Source: Mycobacterium angelicum
GTDB lineage: Bacteria; Actinomycetota; Actinomycetes; Mycobacteriales; Mycobacteriaceae
Direction: 5' to 3'
DNA: 64,000 nucleotides
NCBI RefSeq assembly: GCF_002086155.1
Contig: NZ_MVHE01000016.1
Span: 1-64,000 of the forward strand
Part shown: one piece after another, positions 45,220-55,211 of the stretch
Layout of the letters: each line of letters starts with the position of its first letter
How positions within the stretch are numbered: the stretch's first letter is position 1
Made by a program: the position numbers and the translations under genes
Notes under the pieces: generated by a model
The model's input: the letters and a program-made list of their open reading frames with translations, nothing else
What the model was told of the DNA's origin: nothing
Database searches by the model: none

Positions 45220-46401
45220 ATGACCGAAGCCGAAGGATTCGTCGACCAGGCCGTGGTCGGTCTCGCCGAGCCGCAACCGATGTACAAGGCGCTGCGCGAA
45301 TCAGCCCCCGTGTTCCGCTCACCGCAGGCCGTCGTGCTCAGCCGGCTGGCCGACATCGAGATGGCCCTCAAGCACAGCGAGCTGTTTTCGTCCAACATGG
45401 ACGCCGTCGATTTGGGCAATATCCGGCCGCTGATCCCCCTGCAGGTCGATCCGCCCGATCATGCCAAATACCGTCGCATCCTTGATCCGCTGTTCACTCC
45501 GCGGGAAATGGCCCGCCGCGAACCGCGGGTCAGTGAACTGGTGAACGAGATGATCGACCGCTTCGCCGATCGCGGCGAATGCGACTTCCACGCCGAGTTC
45601 GCCGTACCCCTGCCGTGCACCGTCTTCCTACAGCTGCTCGGCCTGCCGCTGGAAGACCTCGATAAATTCTTGGAATGGAAGGACGGGGTCATCCGTCCCG
45701 AGGGAGACTCCGGTTACGACCGTCGCCATGAGAGTTCGGCACCCGTCGCGCGACAAATCTACGGATACTTCGACCGCGCCATCGACGACCACATCGCCCA
45801 CCCGCGCGACGACGTGCTGTCGGCGATGATCGCAGCAAACGTCGAAAGTGAAGGCCGGCCGCTGTCCCGCGAGGAGTTGCTGGATATCTGTTTCCTTTTC
45901 TTGATCGCGGGCCTGGACACGGTCACCGACTCGCTCGACTGCTTCTTCGTGTATCTGGCGCGACACCCCGCGCACCGCCGCCAGCTGGTCGAGCAGCCCG
46001 ACATCCTGCCGCACGCGGTCGAGGAGCTACTGCGCTGGGAGACGCCGGTACCCGGGGTCGCTCGGGTCGCCATGCAAGACGTCGAGCTGTCCGGGTGCCC
46101 AATCCACAAGGGCGACCGGGTCAGCCCATTGCTCGGTGCGGCGAACACCGACCCGGCGGAGTTCCCGGATCCTGAGCTCGTCGATTTCCAGCGCAGCCCC
46201 AACCGCCACCGTGCGTTCGGCGGCGGTCCGCACCGCTGCCTAGGCTCCCATCTGGCGCGCATGGAGCTGCGGGTGGCGCTGCGCGAATTCCACCGCCGCA
46301 TACCGGACTACGAGATCAAGCCGGGCACCCAGCTGACCTATACAGCCGCGTTGCGCTCGGTGGAAGCGCTGCCGCTGATGTTCCCGGTGTCCGCCCGATG
46401 A
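45220..46401 (+). CDS. Cytochrome P450
   Basis: 393 residues from ATG 45220; an in-frame ATG at 45151 would add 23 residues. The heme-binding loop FGGGPHRCLG has Cys340, the I-helix AGLDTVTDS (about 230-238) has an Asp-Thr pair for oxygen activation, and the K-helix gives EELLRW (ExxR). Length and the absence of a membrane anchor fit a soluble bacterial class I P450. The substrate and CYP family are not assignable by eye. It is coupled to the ferredoxin gene by an ATGA overlap, so it probably receives electrons from it. Inserted, relative to my memory of M. tuberculosis, between rnpB and the Rv2227-like gene. Confidence 0.93.
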   Translation: MTEAEGFVDQAVVGLAEPQPMYKALRESAPVFRSPQAVVLSRLADIEMALKHSELFSSNMDAVDLGNIRPLIPLQVDPPDHAKYRRILDPLFTPREMARREPRVSELVNEMIDRFADRGECDFHAEFAVPLPCTVFLQLLGLPLEDLDKFLEWKDGVIRPEGDSGYDRRHESSAPVARQIYGYFDRAIDDHIAHPRDDVLSAMIAANVESEGRPLSREELLDICFLFLIAGLDTVTDSLDCFFVYLARHPAHRRQLVEQPDILPHAVEELLRWETPVPGVARVAMQDVELSGCPIHKGDRVSPLLGAANTDPAEFPDPELVDFQRSPNRHRAFGGGPHRCLGSHLARMELRVALREFHRRIPDYEIKPGTQLTYTAALRSVEALPLMFPVSAR

Positions 46402-46592
46402 CCCGCGTCTTCGTCGACGCGGAGCGCTGTGTCGGCCACGGACGCTGTTACACGCTGGCCCCCGCCGTCTTCGATTCCGACGAATTCGGCCACGCCGTGG
46501 TGCTCGTCGAGGACGTCAGCGGCGAACTCGAAGCCCAGGCCGCGGCCGGCGAACAGAACTGCCCGGAACAGGCGATTACGCTGTCGCGCTGA
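46398..46592 (+). CDS. [3Fe-4S] ferredoxin
   Basis: 64 residues with three cluster cysteines: Cys11 and Cys17 in ERCVGHGRCYTLAP and Cys55 in EQNCPEQAI. The His in the place of the second Cys (CxxHxxC) is typical of [3Fe-4S] P450 redox partners in actinobacteria. Start ATG 46398 overlaps the P450 stop; its own stop overlaps the ATG of the next gene (TGATG, 46590-46594). Confidence 0.94.
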   Translation: MTRVFVDAERCVGHGRCYTLAPAVFDSDEFGHAVVLVEDVSGELEAQAAAGEQNCPEQAITLSR

Positions 46593-47302
46593 TGTCGCGG
46601 TGGAAAAAGCGTGTCGACTCCGGCGATTGGGACGCCATCACCGCCGAGCTCAATGAATACGGCGGCGCACTATTGCCGCAATTGATCACCCCCAGCGAAG
46701 CGCTGCGGTTGCGCAAGCTTTACGCCGACGAGGGCTTGTTCCGGTCGACCGTCAATATGGCGCCAAAACGTTATGGCGCCGGACAATACCGCTACTTTTA
46801 TGCTCCTTATCCCGAGCCGATCGAAATGCTCAAACAAGCGCTGTACCCCAGACTGCTGCCCATCGCCCGGGACTGGTGGGCCAAGCTCGGCCGCGACGCG
46901 CTGTGGCCGGATGGCCTCGACGACTGGCTGGCCGCCTGCCATGCCGCCGGCCAGACAAAATCGACTGCCCTGATGCTCAGGTACGGCCCCGACGATTGGA
47001 ATGCCCTGCACCAGGATCTCTACGGGCACTTGGTGTTTCCGCTTCAAGTGGTGATCAACTTGAGCCGACCCGGCGCCGACTACACCGGCGGCGAATTCCT
47101 GCTGGTCGAACAGCGCTATCGGGCTCAATCCCGTGGCACGGCAACGCAATTGCCGCAGGGGCGGGGTTACGTGTTCACCACTCGCGAGCGGCCGGTGCGC
47201 TCGGCGCGGGGCTGGTCGGCTGCACCGGTGCGGCACGGTCTTTCAATGATCCGTTCCGGCGAACGTTACGCCCTGGGGTTAATTTTTCACGACGCGGCGT
47301 GA
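46592..47302 (+). CDS. 2-oxoglutarate/Fe(II) oxygenase-like protein (Rv2227-like)
   Basis: 236 residues. The double-stranded beta-helix metal site reads NALHQDLYG (His140, Asp142) and PVRHGLSMIRSGERYALGLIF (His215, with the downstream Arg for 2-oxoglutarate). The N-terminal GALLPQLITPSEALRLRKLY resembles the PF09859-type oxygenases once proposed to act on damaged nucleic acid. I believe this is the orthologue of Rv2227, so it is core; the coupling to P450-ferredoxin is a local feature of this genome. True substrate unknown. Confidence 0.85.
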   Translation: MSRWKKRVDSGDWDAITAELNEYGGALLPQLITPSEALRLRKLYADEGLFRSTVNMAPKRYGAGQYRYFYAPYPEPIEMLKQALYPRLLPIARDWWAKLGRDALWPDGLDDWLAACHAAGQTKSTALMLRYGPDDWNALHQDLYGHLVFPLQVVINLSRPGADYTGGEFLLVEQRYRAQSRGTATQLPQGRGYVFTTRERPVRSARGWSAAPVRHGLSMIRSGERYALGLIFHDAA

Positions 47303-47335
47303 CCGCCGCCCCTTTGCGACACCGAAAATTCACAC

Positions 47336-47357
47336 CGACACGCCGGTCGGCGTGTCG
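47336..47357. terminator. 9-bp stem hairpin between the oxygenase and phospholipase genes
   Basis: CGACACGCC (47336-47344), loop GGTC, GGCGTGTCG (47349-47357). No T-run follows, so it may be an I-shaped mycobacterial terminator for the oxygenase operon, or an operator near the phospholipase start. Confidence 0.6.
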
Positions 47358-47415
47358 CGAATAATCACCCTGGCAAATATACCGTGAGCGCAAATGCGCA
47401 GCGGAAGGATTTAGG

Positions 47416-48999
47416 GTGAGCAAACGCCCATTCGGCGGAATGTCTCGTCGAGAGTTCTTGGCCAAAGTCGCCGCCGGGAGTACTGGCGCTCTAATGTCGT
47501 TTGCCGGTCCGGTTATTGAAAAGGCTTACGGAGCCGGGCCGTGCTCGGGTCATTTGTCCGACATCGAGCACATAGTGTTGTTCCTACAGGAGAACCGATC
47601 CTTCGATCACTACTTCGGGACGCTGTCGGCCACCGACGGCTTCAACACCGCGTCGCCCGCATTCCAGCAGAAGGGCTGGAACCCGCAGACGCAGCAACTC
47701 GACCCCGCCGGCGTCACCATCCCCTTCCGCTTGGACACCACCCGGCTCGTCCTTGACGGCCAATGCCTCAACGACCCCGACCACTCCTGGAAGGGGATGC
47801 ACAAGTCCTGGAACAACGGCGCCAACGACGGCTGGCTGCCGGCGCAGGTCGGCAACAGCCCGGTGAACGGCAACGTCCCCGTGGTGATGGGCTACTACAC
47901 GCGCAAAGACATTCCGATCCACTACCTGCTGGCCGACACGTTCACCATGTGCGACCAGTATTTCTGCTCGGTTCTTGGTCCCACTCTGCCCAATCGGCTG
48001 TATTGGATCAGCGCGTCGATCGACCCCGCCGGCACCAACGGTGGGCCGCAGCTCACCAGTCCGGCTTCCGAACCGATCGGTCAGTTCAGCTGGGCGACCA
48101 TGCCGGACAATCTGAGCGCCGCGGGCGTCAGCTGGAAGCTGTATCGCAACAAAGGTCTTGGGGCCATCGGCAGCAACTACCTGAACTACACCTACGACCG
48201 AATACTGATGTATTTCAAGCAAGCCCAGGATCCGCGCTCGGATTTGGCTCGCTTCGGCATCGCCCCGACCTATCCGCACGACTTCGCCGCCGACGTCAAA
48301 GCCAACCGGCTGCCGAAGGTGTCCTGGATCGTCCCGAACACCCCCGAGTCCGAACACCCGGCATTTCCGCCGGCCGTGGGCGCGATCGGCATCGTGCAAC
48401 TGCTGAAGATCTTGCTTTCCAATCCGGCGGTGTGGGAGAAGACCGCGCTGATCGTCGCCTATGACGAAAACGGCGGCTTTTTCGATCACGTCACGCCGCC
48501 CACCGCGCCGCCGGGGACACCCGGTGAATTTCTGACCGTCGCAGACGTCAACAGTGTGTCGGGATCCGGCGGTATACGTGGGCCCGTCGGTTTGGGCTTC
48601 CGCGTCCCCTGCTTCGTGATCTCGCCCTACAGCCGCGGCCCGCTGATGGTCCACGACGTGCTCGACCACACTTCGCAACTGAAGTTCATCACCAAGCGCT
48701 TCGGTGTGCCGGTGCCCAACCAAACCGCTTGGCGCGACGGCGTTGTCGGCGATATGACCTCGACGTTCAACTTCGCTTCCCCACCCAACCCGTCACGCCC
48801 CAAGTTGGATCACCCCGTGCTCGACGCGATACCGAAACTGCCGCAGTGCATACCCAACGTGTTGCTGGGCACCACCGGACTCAATCCGGATCCGGTGACC
48901 CAGGTGCCGTATGCGATTCCCTATCGGGTGCCCTACCCGCAGGTGATGCCCGGACAGGAAACTGGCCCGGCGCGCGGGATTCCCAGCGGTCTGTGCTGA
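47416..48999 (+). CDS. Tat-exported phospholipase C
   Basis: 527 residues from GTG 47416, with GGAAGG seven bases upstream. The N-terminus carries a twin-arginine signal ([20 protein letters not shown]). The phosphoesterase motif [10 protein letters not shown] and the metal-binding [15 protein letters not shown] are those of the bacterial phosphatidylcholine-preferring PLC family (PlcA-D of M. tuberculosis). Product acts in the envelope or outside. The family is associated with virulence and phosphate scavenging. I do not recall a plc gene at this locus in M. tuberculosis, where they are elsewhere. Convergent with the RNase HI gene. Confidence 0.93.
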   Translation: MSKRPFGGMSRREFLAKVAAGSTGALMSFAGPVIEKAYGAGPCSGHLSDIEHIVLFLQENRSFDHYFGTLSATDGFNTASPAFQQKGWNPQTQQLDPAGVTIPFRLDTTRLVLDGQCLNDPDHSWKGMHKSWNNGANDGWLPAQVGNSPVNGNVPVVMGYYTRKDIPIHYLLADTFTMCDQYFCSVLGPTLPNRLYWISASIDPAGTNGGPQLTSPASEPIGQFSWATMPDNLSAAGVSWKLYRNKGLGAIGSNYLNYTYDRILMYFKQAQDPRSDLARFGIAPTYPHDFAADVKANRLPKVSWIVPNTPESEHPAFPPAVGAIGIVQLLKILLSNPAVWEKTALIVAYDENGGFFDHVTPPTAPPGTPGEFLTVADVNSVSGSGGIRGPVGLGFRVPCFVISPYSRGPLMVHDVLDHTSQLKFITKRFGVPVPNQTAWRDGVVGDMTSTFNFASPPNPSRPKLDHPVLDAIPKLPQCIPNVLLGTTGLNPDPVTQVPYAIPYRVPYPQVMPGQETGPARGIPSGLC

Positions 49000-49039
49000 A
49001 ATCTCGAATTCCCGACTCTCGATGCGGCCCTCGGCGACT

Positions 49040-50155
49040 TTATAGATAGCCGGTCTGGTTAACCAGCCGCACCGAGGACGCTCCATCGGGATAGAACTCG
49101 GCGATGCTCAACGACGCCAGGTCAAGATGCAACCGATACAGCACACCCGGGCCGACGTCCAACGCCATCCGCAGCAACATCTTGATCGGCGTGACATGCG
49201 AGACCACCAGCACCGTCTCGCCTTCGTAGCGCGCGATCATCCGGTCGCGCACCCGGTGTGCGCGCCGCAGCACCGCGTCGAAGCTTTCACCACCCGGTGG
49301 CGTCGTGCTGGTGTCGCGCAGCCAACGGCGATGAAGCTCGGGATCGCGTTCGGAAGCCTCGTTGAATGTCAGCCCCTCCCAGGCACCGAAGTCGGTCTCG
49401 ATCACATCGTCGTCGATGGCCACGTCCAGGCCCAGCGCTCGGCCGGCCGTCGTCGCCGTGTCGTAAGCCCGCTGCAGCGGCGAGGAGATCACCGCGGCGA
49501 TTCCGCCGCGCTGCGCCAGATACCGCGCCGCCAATCCGGCTTGACGCCAACCGACTTCGTTGAGGGCCGGGTTGCCGCGCCCGGAATAGCGGCGCTGCAC
49601 CGACAACTCGGTCTGCCCGTGCCGCAGCAACAGCAACCGGGTCGGTGTGCCGCGGGCGCCGGTCCAGCCCGGTGCCGGCGGCGGATCGGCACGCGGGACT
49701 CTGACGGGTTCGGCGATCGGCACCGGGGGTTTGTCCACCGTGCTGTTGGCGCGGGCGGCCGCGTCCATCGCTTCGTTGGCCAACCGGTCGGCGTAGGTGT
49801 TGCGGGCCCGCGGCACCCACGTATAGCTGATGCGGTGAAACCTCGACGCCAGCGCGCGAGCTTGGGCGTGTAACTCCACCAGATCGGGGTGCTTGACCTT
49901 CCAGCGCCCCGACATCTGCTCCACCACCAGCTTGGAATCCATCAGCACCGACACTTCGGTGGCGCCCATCTTCACCGCGTCGTCCAAGCCCGCGATCAAA
50001 CCGCGGTATTCAGCGACGTTGTTGGTTGCCCGGCCGATGGCCTGCTTGTTCTCGGCCAGCACGGTTGAGCGGTCCGCGGTCCACACCACGGCGCCATACC
50101 CGGCCGGCCCGGGGTTGCCCCGTGACCCGCCGTCCGCCTCGATGACAACCTTCAC
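49040..50155 (-). CDS. RNase HI fused to histidine (acid) phosphatase
   Basis: 371 residues from GTG 50155. The N-terminal RNase HI domain has the acidic active site Asp8 (IEADGGSRGNPG), Glu49 (NNVAEYRG), Asp73 (MDSKL) and Asp123 (NTYADRLAN). A linker rich in Pro follows. The C-terminal phosphoglycerate-mutase-like domain starts LLLRHGQTELS (Arg178-His179-Gly180) and includes VVSHVTPIK. In M. tuberculosis (Rv2228c) the phosphatase half acts as alpha-ribazole phosphatase, which fits the cobC-type neighbour. The start overlaps the upstream stop (GTGA, 50152-50155). Confidence 0.95.
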   Translation of the reverse strand: MKVVIEADGGSRGNPGPAGYGAVVWTADRSTVLAENKQAIGRATNNVAEYRGLIAGLDDAVKMGATEVSVLMDSKLVVEQMSGRWKVKHPDLVELHAQARALASRFHRISYTWVPRARNTYADRLANEAMDAAARANSTVDKPPVPIAEPVRVPRADPPPAPGWTGARGTPTRLLLLRHGQTELSVQRRYSGRGNPALNEVGWRQAGLAARYLAQRGGIAAVISSPLQRAYDTATTAGRALGLDVAIDDDVIETDFGAWEGLTFNEASERDPELHRRWLRDTSTTPPGGESFDAVLRRAHRVRDRMIARYEGETVLVVSHVTPIKMLLRMALDVGPGVLYRLHLDLASLSIAEFYPDGASSVRLVNQTGYL

Positions 50156-50889
50156 TGGGAAAACCCTTTGACCCGCAACAGGATTGCTCCACATTCCGGG
50201 CACTGCAGCACTTCGTCTTCGGCGGCCGCGGTGATGCGAGCCAGCTCGCCGCGGCCGATCTCGATACGGCAGGCGCCGCACCGGTGTCCCTGCAGGGGCC
50301 CGGCGCCCGCTCCGCCGCGGGCGCGCAGCCGTTCGTACAGCGCCGACAGATTGGGGTCCAGCGTCGCGCTCAGCTCGTCGCGCCGCGCCGAATGTTCGTC
50401 GCGGGCCTGGCCGATCTCGGCCAGCGCGGCATCGAGTTCCTGCTGAGCACCGACCAGGTCGGCCTGCAGGCCTTCGATGGTCCGCGCTTCGGCGCTGTCT
50501 TGGGTCTGCAGCTCCTCGCGGCGTTCCATCACGTCAAGCAAGGAATCTTCCAGGCTGGCCTGCCGCCGTTCCAGGGTCTCGAGTTCGTGCTGCAGATCCG
50601 ACAACTGCTTGGCGTCGGTTGCCCCCGACGCGAGCAACGACCGGTCCCGGTCTTCGCGTTTGCGCACCGCATCGATCTCGGATTCGAAGCGGGCGATCTG
50701 AGCGTCCAAGTCCTCCAACGCGATTCGAACGGCGGCCAGCCGGTCGCTGGCGGCGCTGTGCTCGGCCTGTACCTTCTGGTAGGCCTCCTGCTGCGGCAGA
50801 TGGGTGGCCCGATGCGCGATCCGCGACAATTCAGCGTCTAGCTTCGCCAGTTCCAGTAGCGAACGTTGCTGTGCTACTTCGGCTTTCAT
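50152..50889 (-). CDS. Coiled-coil protein with C4 zinc ribbon (Rv2229c-like)
   Basis: 245 residues. Residues ~5-190 are a long heptad-rich coiled coil ([20 protein letters not shown] and later [20 protein letters not shown]). A C-terminal zinc ribbon has two CxxC pairs, [10 protein letters not shown] and [12 protein letters not shown]. This architecture resembles nucleic-acid-associated CT398-like proteins; function is unproven. Linked to Nif3 upstream (ATGA, 50886-50889) and RNase HI downstream by 4-nt overlaps. Confidence 0.9.
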   Translation of the reverse strand: MKAEVAQQRSLLELAKLDAELSRIAHRATHLPQQEAYQKVQAEHSAASDRLAAVRIALEDLDAQIARFESEIDAVRKREDRDRSLLASGATDAKQLSDLQHELETLERRQASLEDSLLDVMERREELQTQDSAEARTIEGLQADLVGAQQELDAALAEIGQARDEHSARRDELSATLDPNLSALYERLRARGGAGAGPLQGHRCGACRIEIGRGELARITAAAEDEVLQCPECGAILLRVKGFSQ

Positions 50890-52025
50890 GACTGATTACT
50901 CCTCGTCTGGTGGTCGAGGTTCCACGGATCAGTGCGGATCGTGCAGACGTGCACCGGCAGCGACGCGCCGAACCGGGCTTTCAACACGTCGGCCGCCTGG
51001 CCGCACCACGGGAATTCGCTTGCCCAGTGCGCGACGTCGATCAGGGCCACCTGCGATGCCCGGCAATGCTCGTCGGCCGGATGGTGGCGCAGGTCCGCGG
51101 TGACGTAGGCCTGCACCTCCGCCGCGGCCGCGGCGCCGAGCAACGAGTCGCCGGCTCCTCCGCAGACCGCGACCCGCGACACCAGCAGGTCGGGATCGCC
51201 CGCCGCGCGCACTCCCCAGGACGTTTCAGGCAATGCAGCACGCACCCGAGAGACGAAGGCGCCCAATGGCTCTGGTGCCGGCAGCGTGCCGATGCGGCCG
51301 AGTCCGACGTCGCCCGGCGGTGGCACCAGCGCGAAGATGTCGAACGCCGGCTCCTCGTAGGGATGGGCGGCGCGCATGGCGGCCAGCACGGCGGCCCGCG
51401 CTCGCGCGGGCGCGATGACTTCGAACCGGTCCTCGGCCACTCGCTCGACGATGCCGACGCTGCCGATCGCCGGCGACGCACCGTCGAGCGGCAGGAACTG
51501 TCCGGTGCCGGTGACACTCCAGCTGCAGTGCGAATAGTCGCCGATATGTCCGGCGCCGGCCGCAAAAACGGCTGCCTGCACCGCTTCTGAGTTTTCCCGC
51601 GGCACGTAGACGACCCATTTGTCCAGATCGGGCGCACCCGCCGCCGGGTCGAGCACGGCGTCCACCCGCAGGCCCAGCGCGTGTGCCAGGGCGTCGGACA
51701 CGCCAGGCGATGCCGAGTCGGCGTTGGTGTGGGCGGTGAACAGCGACCGCCCGGTACGAATCAGCCGGTGCACCAAGGCTCCCTTGGGGGTGCTGGCCGC
51801 AACGGTGTCGACTCCGCGCAACAGCAACGGGTGGTGAGCCAGCAACAACCCGGCCTCGGGAACTGTGTCGACCACGGCCGGCGTCGCGTCGACCGCGATG
51901 GTCACCGATTCCAGCAGGTCGGCGGGATCTCCGCAGACCAGTCCAACTGAATCCCACGACTCGGCAAGCCGCGGCGGGTAGGCCTCGTCGAGCACCTCGA
52001 TGACGTCGCGCAGCCGCACAGTCAC
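50886..52025 (-). CDS. Nif3-like dinuclear metal-binding protein
   Basis: 379 residues from GTG 52025. Nif3/GTP-cyclohydrolase-I-type-2 family signatures are [15 protein letters not shown] (metal-binding His pair), [16 protein letters not shown], and the C-terminal [13 protein letters not shown] and [17 protein letters not shown]-like central insert (about 140-230) is present as in longer bacterial Nif3 proteins. The function is uncertain. It is in the coupled cobC operon with 4-nt overlaps on both sides. Confidence 0.93.
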   Translation of the reverse strand: MTVRLRDVIEVLDEAYPPRLAESWDSVGLVCGDPADLLESVTIAVDATPAVVDTVPEAGLLLAHHPLLLRGVDTVAASTPKGALVHRLIRTGRSLFTAHTNADSASPGVSDALAHALGLRVDAVLDPAAGAPDLDKWVVYVPRENSEAVQAAVFAAGAGHIGDYSHCSWSVTGTGQFLPLDGASPAIGSVGIVERVAEDRFEVIAPARARAAVLAAMRAAHPYEEPAFDIFALVPPPGDVGLGRIGTLPAPEPLGAFVSRVRAALPETSWGVRAAGDPDLLVSRVAVCGGAGDSLLGAAAAAEVQAYVTADLRHHPADEHCRASQVALIDVAHWASEFPWCGQAADVLKARFGASLPVHVCTIRTDPWNLDHQTRSNQS

Positions 52026-53083
52026 GACAGCACCCCGGCGAGCGCGTCAACCAGCTGTGTCCATTCCGGGCGTACCGCCGCCCGCAGATATCGTTCGTCC
52101 AGTCCGACGAACGTGTCACAGCGGCGTACTGCTATTCCGTTGCGCTGCAGCATGTTTCGTAGCCGATCCGCGCCGGGCACGCTGAACAATACAAATGGCG
52201 CCCGGCCGTCGACCACCGTGGCACCCACCGATTGCAGACCGGCCACCATGTCGGCGCGCAGGGTGGCCAGCCGCACCGCATCCGCCGCGGCCTCGGCGAC
52301 GGCCTGCGCAGCGCAGCAAGCGGCGATGGCCGTCAATTGCAGCGTGCCCACCGGCCAGTGCGCGCGCTGCGCGGTCAACAGCGCCAGCACCTGCGGCGAG
52401 CCCAGCGCATAGCCCACCCGCAGCCCGGCCAGTGACCACGTTTTGGTGAGGCTACGCAGCACCAGCACGTCGGGCAGCGGGTCTCCGGCCAGCGACTCCG
52501 GCTCCCCGGGGACCGCATCGGCAAACGCCTCGTCGACCACCAGAATCCGGCCGGGCCGGCGCAGCGCCAGCAGCTGTGCACGCGTGTGCAGCACCGAGGT
52601 GGGGTTGGTCGGATTGCCGACCACGACCAGGTCGGCGTCGTCGGGCACCTGCACCCCGTCCAGCCGAAACGGTGGCTGCAGCACGACGTGATGCACCGGG
52701 ACGCCGGCCGTCCGCAGGGCCACCGCCGGCTCGGTGAACGAGGGGGCGACGATCGCCGCGCGGGTGGGCCGCAGGTTGCTCAGCAGAGCGAATGCCTCCG
52801 CCGCCCCGGCCAGCGGCAGCACTTCGTCGTGGGCTCGGCCGTGCCGGGCCGCGATCGCCTCGTGCGCGCGGTGGACGTCCTCGACGCAGGGATAGCGGGC
52901 CAGCTCCGGCAACCGCTCGGCCAGTCGCTGCACCAACCACGCCGGCGGGCGGGGATGGCGGACGTTGACGGCGAAATCCAGCATGCCGGGTACTACGTCT
53001 TGATCACCGTGATAGCGCGCCGCCGCAAGGCTCATCTGCAGACCCGCCATCTGTGAAACACTAGTGGGCCGCGGCTCCGACAT
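52022..53083 (-). CDS. cobC: PLP aminotransferase, CobC-like (threonine-phosphate decarboxylase family)
   Basis: 353 residues from ATG 53083; GGAGG lies 11 nt upstream, and an in-frame TTG at 53101 adds six residues. A fold-type I aminotransferase: [24 protein letters not shown] and the PLP-Lys in [22 protein letters not shown]. In M. tuberculosis this gene (Rv2231c) is called cobC; the family makes aminopropanol phosphate for cobalamin or is related to HisC. First gene of the coupled chain through to RNase HI/phosphatase. Divergent from ptkA. Confidence 0.9.
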   Translation of the reverse strand: MSEPRPTSVSQMAGLQMSLAAARYHGDQDVVPGMLDFAVNVRHPRPPAWLVQRLAERLPELARYPCVEDVHRAHEAIAARHGRAHDEVLPLAGAAEAFALLSNLRPTRAAIVAPSFTEPAVALRTAGVPVHHVVLQPPFRLDGVQVPDDADLVVVGNPTNPTSVLHTRAQLLALRRPGRILVVDEAFADAVPGEPESLAGDPLPDVLVLRSLTKTWSLAGLRVGYALGSPQVLALLTAQRAHWPVGTLQLTAIAACCAAQAVAEAAADAVRLATLRADMVAGLQSVGATVVDGRAPFVLFSVPGADRLRNMLQRNGIAVRRCDTFVGLDERYLRAAVRPEWTQLVDALAGVLS

Positions 53084-53216
53084 GAATCGCCCAGCCTCCA
53101 ACGGTGAGTGCCCAAAGTAAAAGCAATGCTGAGCGTGCTATGTGGCGATTGAACCAAAGTCATCGGTAGCACGGCCCCCCGACGCCGCGACGAGGCCTTA
53201 TGGGGACAATGGAGCG

Positions 53217-53900
53217 GTGACCGACTCGATCCGCGCAGCAGCGCTGACCGCGACTCCACAGCTGGTGATCTTCGATCTCGACGGCACCCTCACCGACTCC
53301 GCCGAAGGGATCGTGGCCTGCTTTCTGCACGCCCTGACCCAGATCGGGGCCGAAGTGCCGCAGGGCGAGGACCTGGCGGCCCAGATCGTCGGCCCACCCA
53401 TGGACGACACCTTCCACGCGATGGAACTCGGCGGACGTGCCGAAGAGGCGATCGCGGCCTTTCGCGCCGAATACGGCGCCCGGGGCTGGGCGATGAACAC
53501 CTTGTTCGACGGCATCGCGCCGCTGCTCGCCGACCTGGAGGCGTCCGGCATCCGGCTGGCGGTGGCGACCTCGAAATTGGAGACGACGGCGCGGCGCATC
53601 CTGCACCATTTCGGGCTGGACCACCACTTCGAGGTGATCGCCGGGGCCAGCGCCGACGGTGCCCGGAAGAGCAAAACCGAGGTGCTGGCCCATGCGCTGC
53701 AGCAGCTGCAGCCCCTGCCCGAGCGGGTGCTGATGGTCGGCGACCGCAGCCACGACGTCGACGGGGCGGCCGCACACGGCATCGACACCGTGGTCGTCGG
53801 CTGGGGCTACGGACAGGCCGACTTCGCCGACCTGATCGATGCCGCCGGCGTCACGTTTGCCGCGACGATGGCCGACCTGAGGGGGGCGCTGGGTGTCTGA
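53217..53900 (+). CDS. ptkA: PtkA-like HAD-superfamily protein tyrosine kinase/phosphatase
   Basis: 227 residues from GTG 53217; an in-frame GTG at 53142 adds 25. The HAD motif I FDLDGTLTDS (Asp20, Asp22), motif II VATSK and motif III/IV VMVGDRSHDVDGAA are intact. In M. tuberculosis PtkA (Rv2232, ~291 residues) was described as a tyrosine kinase that phosphorylates PtpA, with a disordered N-terminal tail that is much shorter or absent here. It overlaps ptpA by 8 nt, so the enzyme pair is translationally coupled. Confidence 0.88.
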   Translation: MTDSIRAAALTATPQLVIFDLDGTLTDSAEGIVACFLHALTQIGAEVPQGEDLAAQIVGPPMDDTFHAMELGGRAEEAIAAFRAEYGARGWAMNTLFDGIAPLLADLEASGIRLAVATSKLETTARRILHHFGLDHHFEVIAGASADGARKSKTEVLAHALQQLQPLPERVLMVGDRSHDVDGAAAHGIDTVVVGWGYGQADFADLIDAAGVTFAATMADLRGALGV

Positions 53901-54396
53901 CCCCTTGCACGTGACGTTCGTGTGTACCGGCAACATCTGCCGTTCGCCGATGGCCGAGAAGATGTTCGCCCACCAGATCCAAGAGCGTGGGCTGGCCGGC
54001 GCGGTGCGGGTTACCAGCGCGGGCACCGGCAACTGGCACGTCGGCAACTGCGCCGACGAACGCGCAACGCGGGTGTTGCGCGCGCACGGCTACCCCACCG
54101 ACCACTGCGCCGCCCAGCTCGACACCGACCATCTGGCGGCCGATCTGGTAATAGCCTTGGGCCGCAACCATGTTCGGTTGCTGCGACAGCTCGGCGTCGA
54201 CAGTGACCGCATCCGGATGCTGCGCTCGTTCGACCCACGCTCGGGTGCCCATGCGCTTGACGTCGAGGACCCCTACTACGGCGAGCACGACGACTTCGAG
54301 GAGGTTTTCGAAGTCATCGAGGCGGCCCTGCCCGGCCTGCACGACTGGGTCGATCAGCGACTCGCCCAAAACGGGATCCAAAACGGGACTAGCTGA
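53893..54396 (+). CDS. ptpA: Low-molecular-weight protein tyrosine phosphatase
   Basis: 167 residues from GTG 53893. The active-site loop CTGNICRS has Cys11 and Arg17, and the general-acid motif is DVEDPYYG (Asp126). In M. tuberculosis PtpA is secreted into macrophages and blocks phagosome acidification. The C-terminus is four residues longer (QNGIQNGTS). The stop overlaps the ATG of the SURF1 gene (TGATG). Confidence 0.95.
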   Translation: MSDPLHVTFVCTGNICRSPMAEKMFAHQIQERGLAGAVRVTSAGTGNWHVGNCADERATRVLRAHGYPTDHCAAQLDTDHLAADLVIALGRNHVRLLRQLGVDSDRIRMLRSFDPRSGAHALDVEDPYYGEHDDFEEVFEVIEAALPGLHDWVDQRLAQNGIQNGTS

Positions 54397-55211
54397 TGCG
54401 CCGACTCGCCTTTTTGCTGCGGCCGGGCTGGCTGGCGCTGGCCCTGGTGGTCATCGCGTTCACCTATCTGTGCTTCATGGTGCTCGCACCCTGGCAGCTC
54501 GGGAAGAACAGCAGGACGTCGCGGCAGAACGACCAAATCGCAACCTCGCTCAACACTCCCCCGGTTCCACTGAAAACCCTGCTGCCACAGCAGGATTCGT
54601 CGGCACCAGCCGCACAGTGGCGCCGGGTGAGCGCCACCGGCCACTACCTGGCGGAGGTACAGGTGGTGGCCCGGCTGCGCGCGGTGGAAGGCGACCAGGC
54701 GTTCGAGGTGCTGGCCCCGTTCGTCGTCGATGGTGGTCCAACCGTCCTGGTCGATCGTGGCTACGTGCGGCCAGAGCCGGGTTCGCATGTACCGTCCATC
54801 CCGCGCCCGCCGGATCAAACGGTGACCATCACCGCGCGGCTGCGCGACTCCGAGCCGACCCTGCCGGACAAGGAACCGTTCACCAGAGACGGTGTGCAGC
54901 AGGTGTATTCGATCAGCACTGGACAAGTTTCGGCGCTCACCGGAATCCCGTTGGCCGGCTCGTATCTGCAGCTTGTCGAAGACCAGCCGGGTGGGCTGGG
55001 CGTGCTCGGCATCCCGCATCTGGACGCGGGCCCATTCCTGTCCTACGGCATCCAATGGATCTCGTTCGGCATCTTGGCGCCGATCGGGCTGGGCTATTTC
55101 GTCTACTCCGAGATCCGGGTGCGGCGCCGCGAGAAGGAGTTGGCCGCGCCGCCGGACCAGCCCATGACCGTTGAGGAGAAGCTCGCCGACCGCTACGGGC
55201 GCCGCAGGTAG
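54396..55211 (+). CDS. SURF1-family cytochrome oxidase assembly protein (Rv2235-like)
   Basis: 271 residues. One N-terminal helix (WLALALVVIAFTYLCFMVL) and one near residues 210-232 (IQWISFGILAPIGLGYFVY) enclose an extracytoplasmic domain with WRRVSATGHYL and VLVDRGYVRPEPG, typical SURF1 motifs. The SURF1 family assists heme-copper oxidase assembly; the aa3 subunits CtaC/CtaF are encoded at the other end of this window. Overlaps ptpA by one base and the convergent cobD by 19 bp. Confidence 0.9.
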   Translation: MRRLAFLLRPGWLALALVVIAFTYLCFMVLAPWQLGKNSRTSRQNDQIATSLNTPPVPLKTLLPQQDSSAPAAQWRRVSATGHYLAEVQVVARLRAVEGDQAFEVLAPFVVDGGPTVLVDRGYVRPEPGSHVPSIPRPPDQTVTITARLRDSEPTLPDKEPFTRDGVQQVYSISTGQVSALTGIPLAGSYLQLVEDQPGGLGVLGIPHLDAGPFLSYGIQWISFGILAPIGLGYFVYSEIRVRRREKELAAPPDQPMTVEEKLADRYGRRR

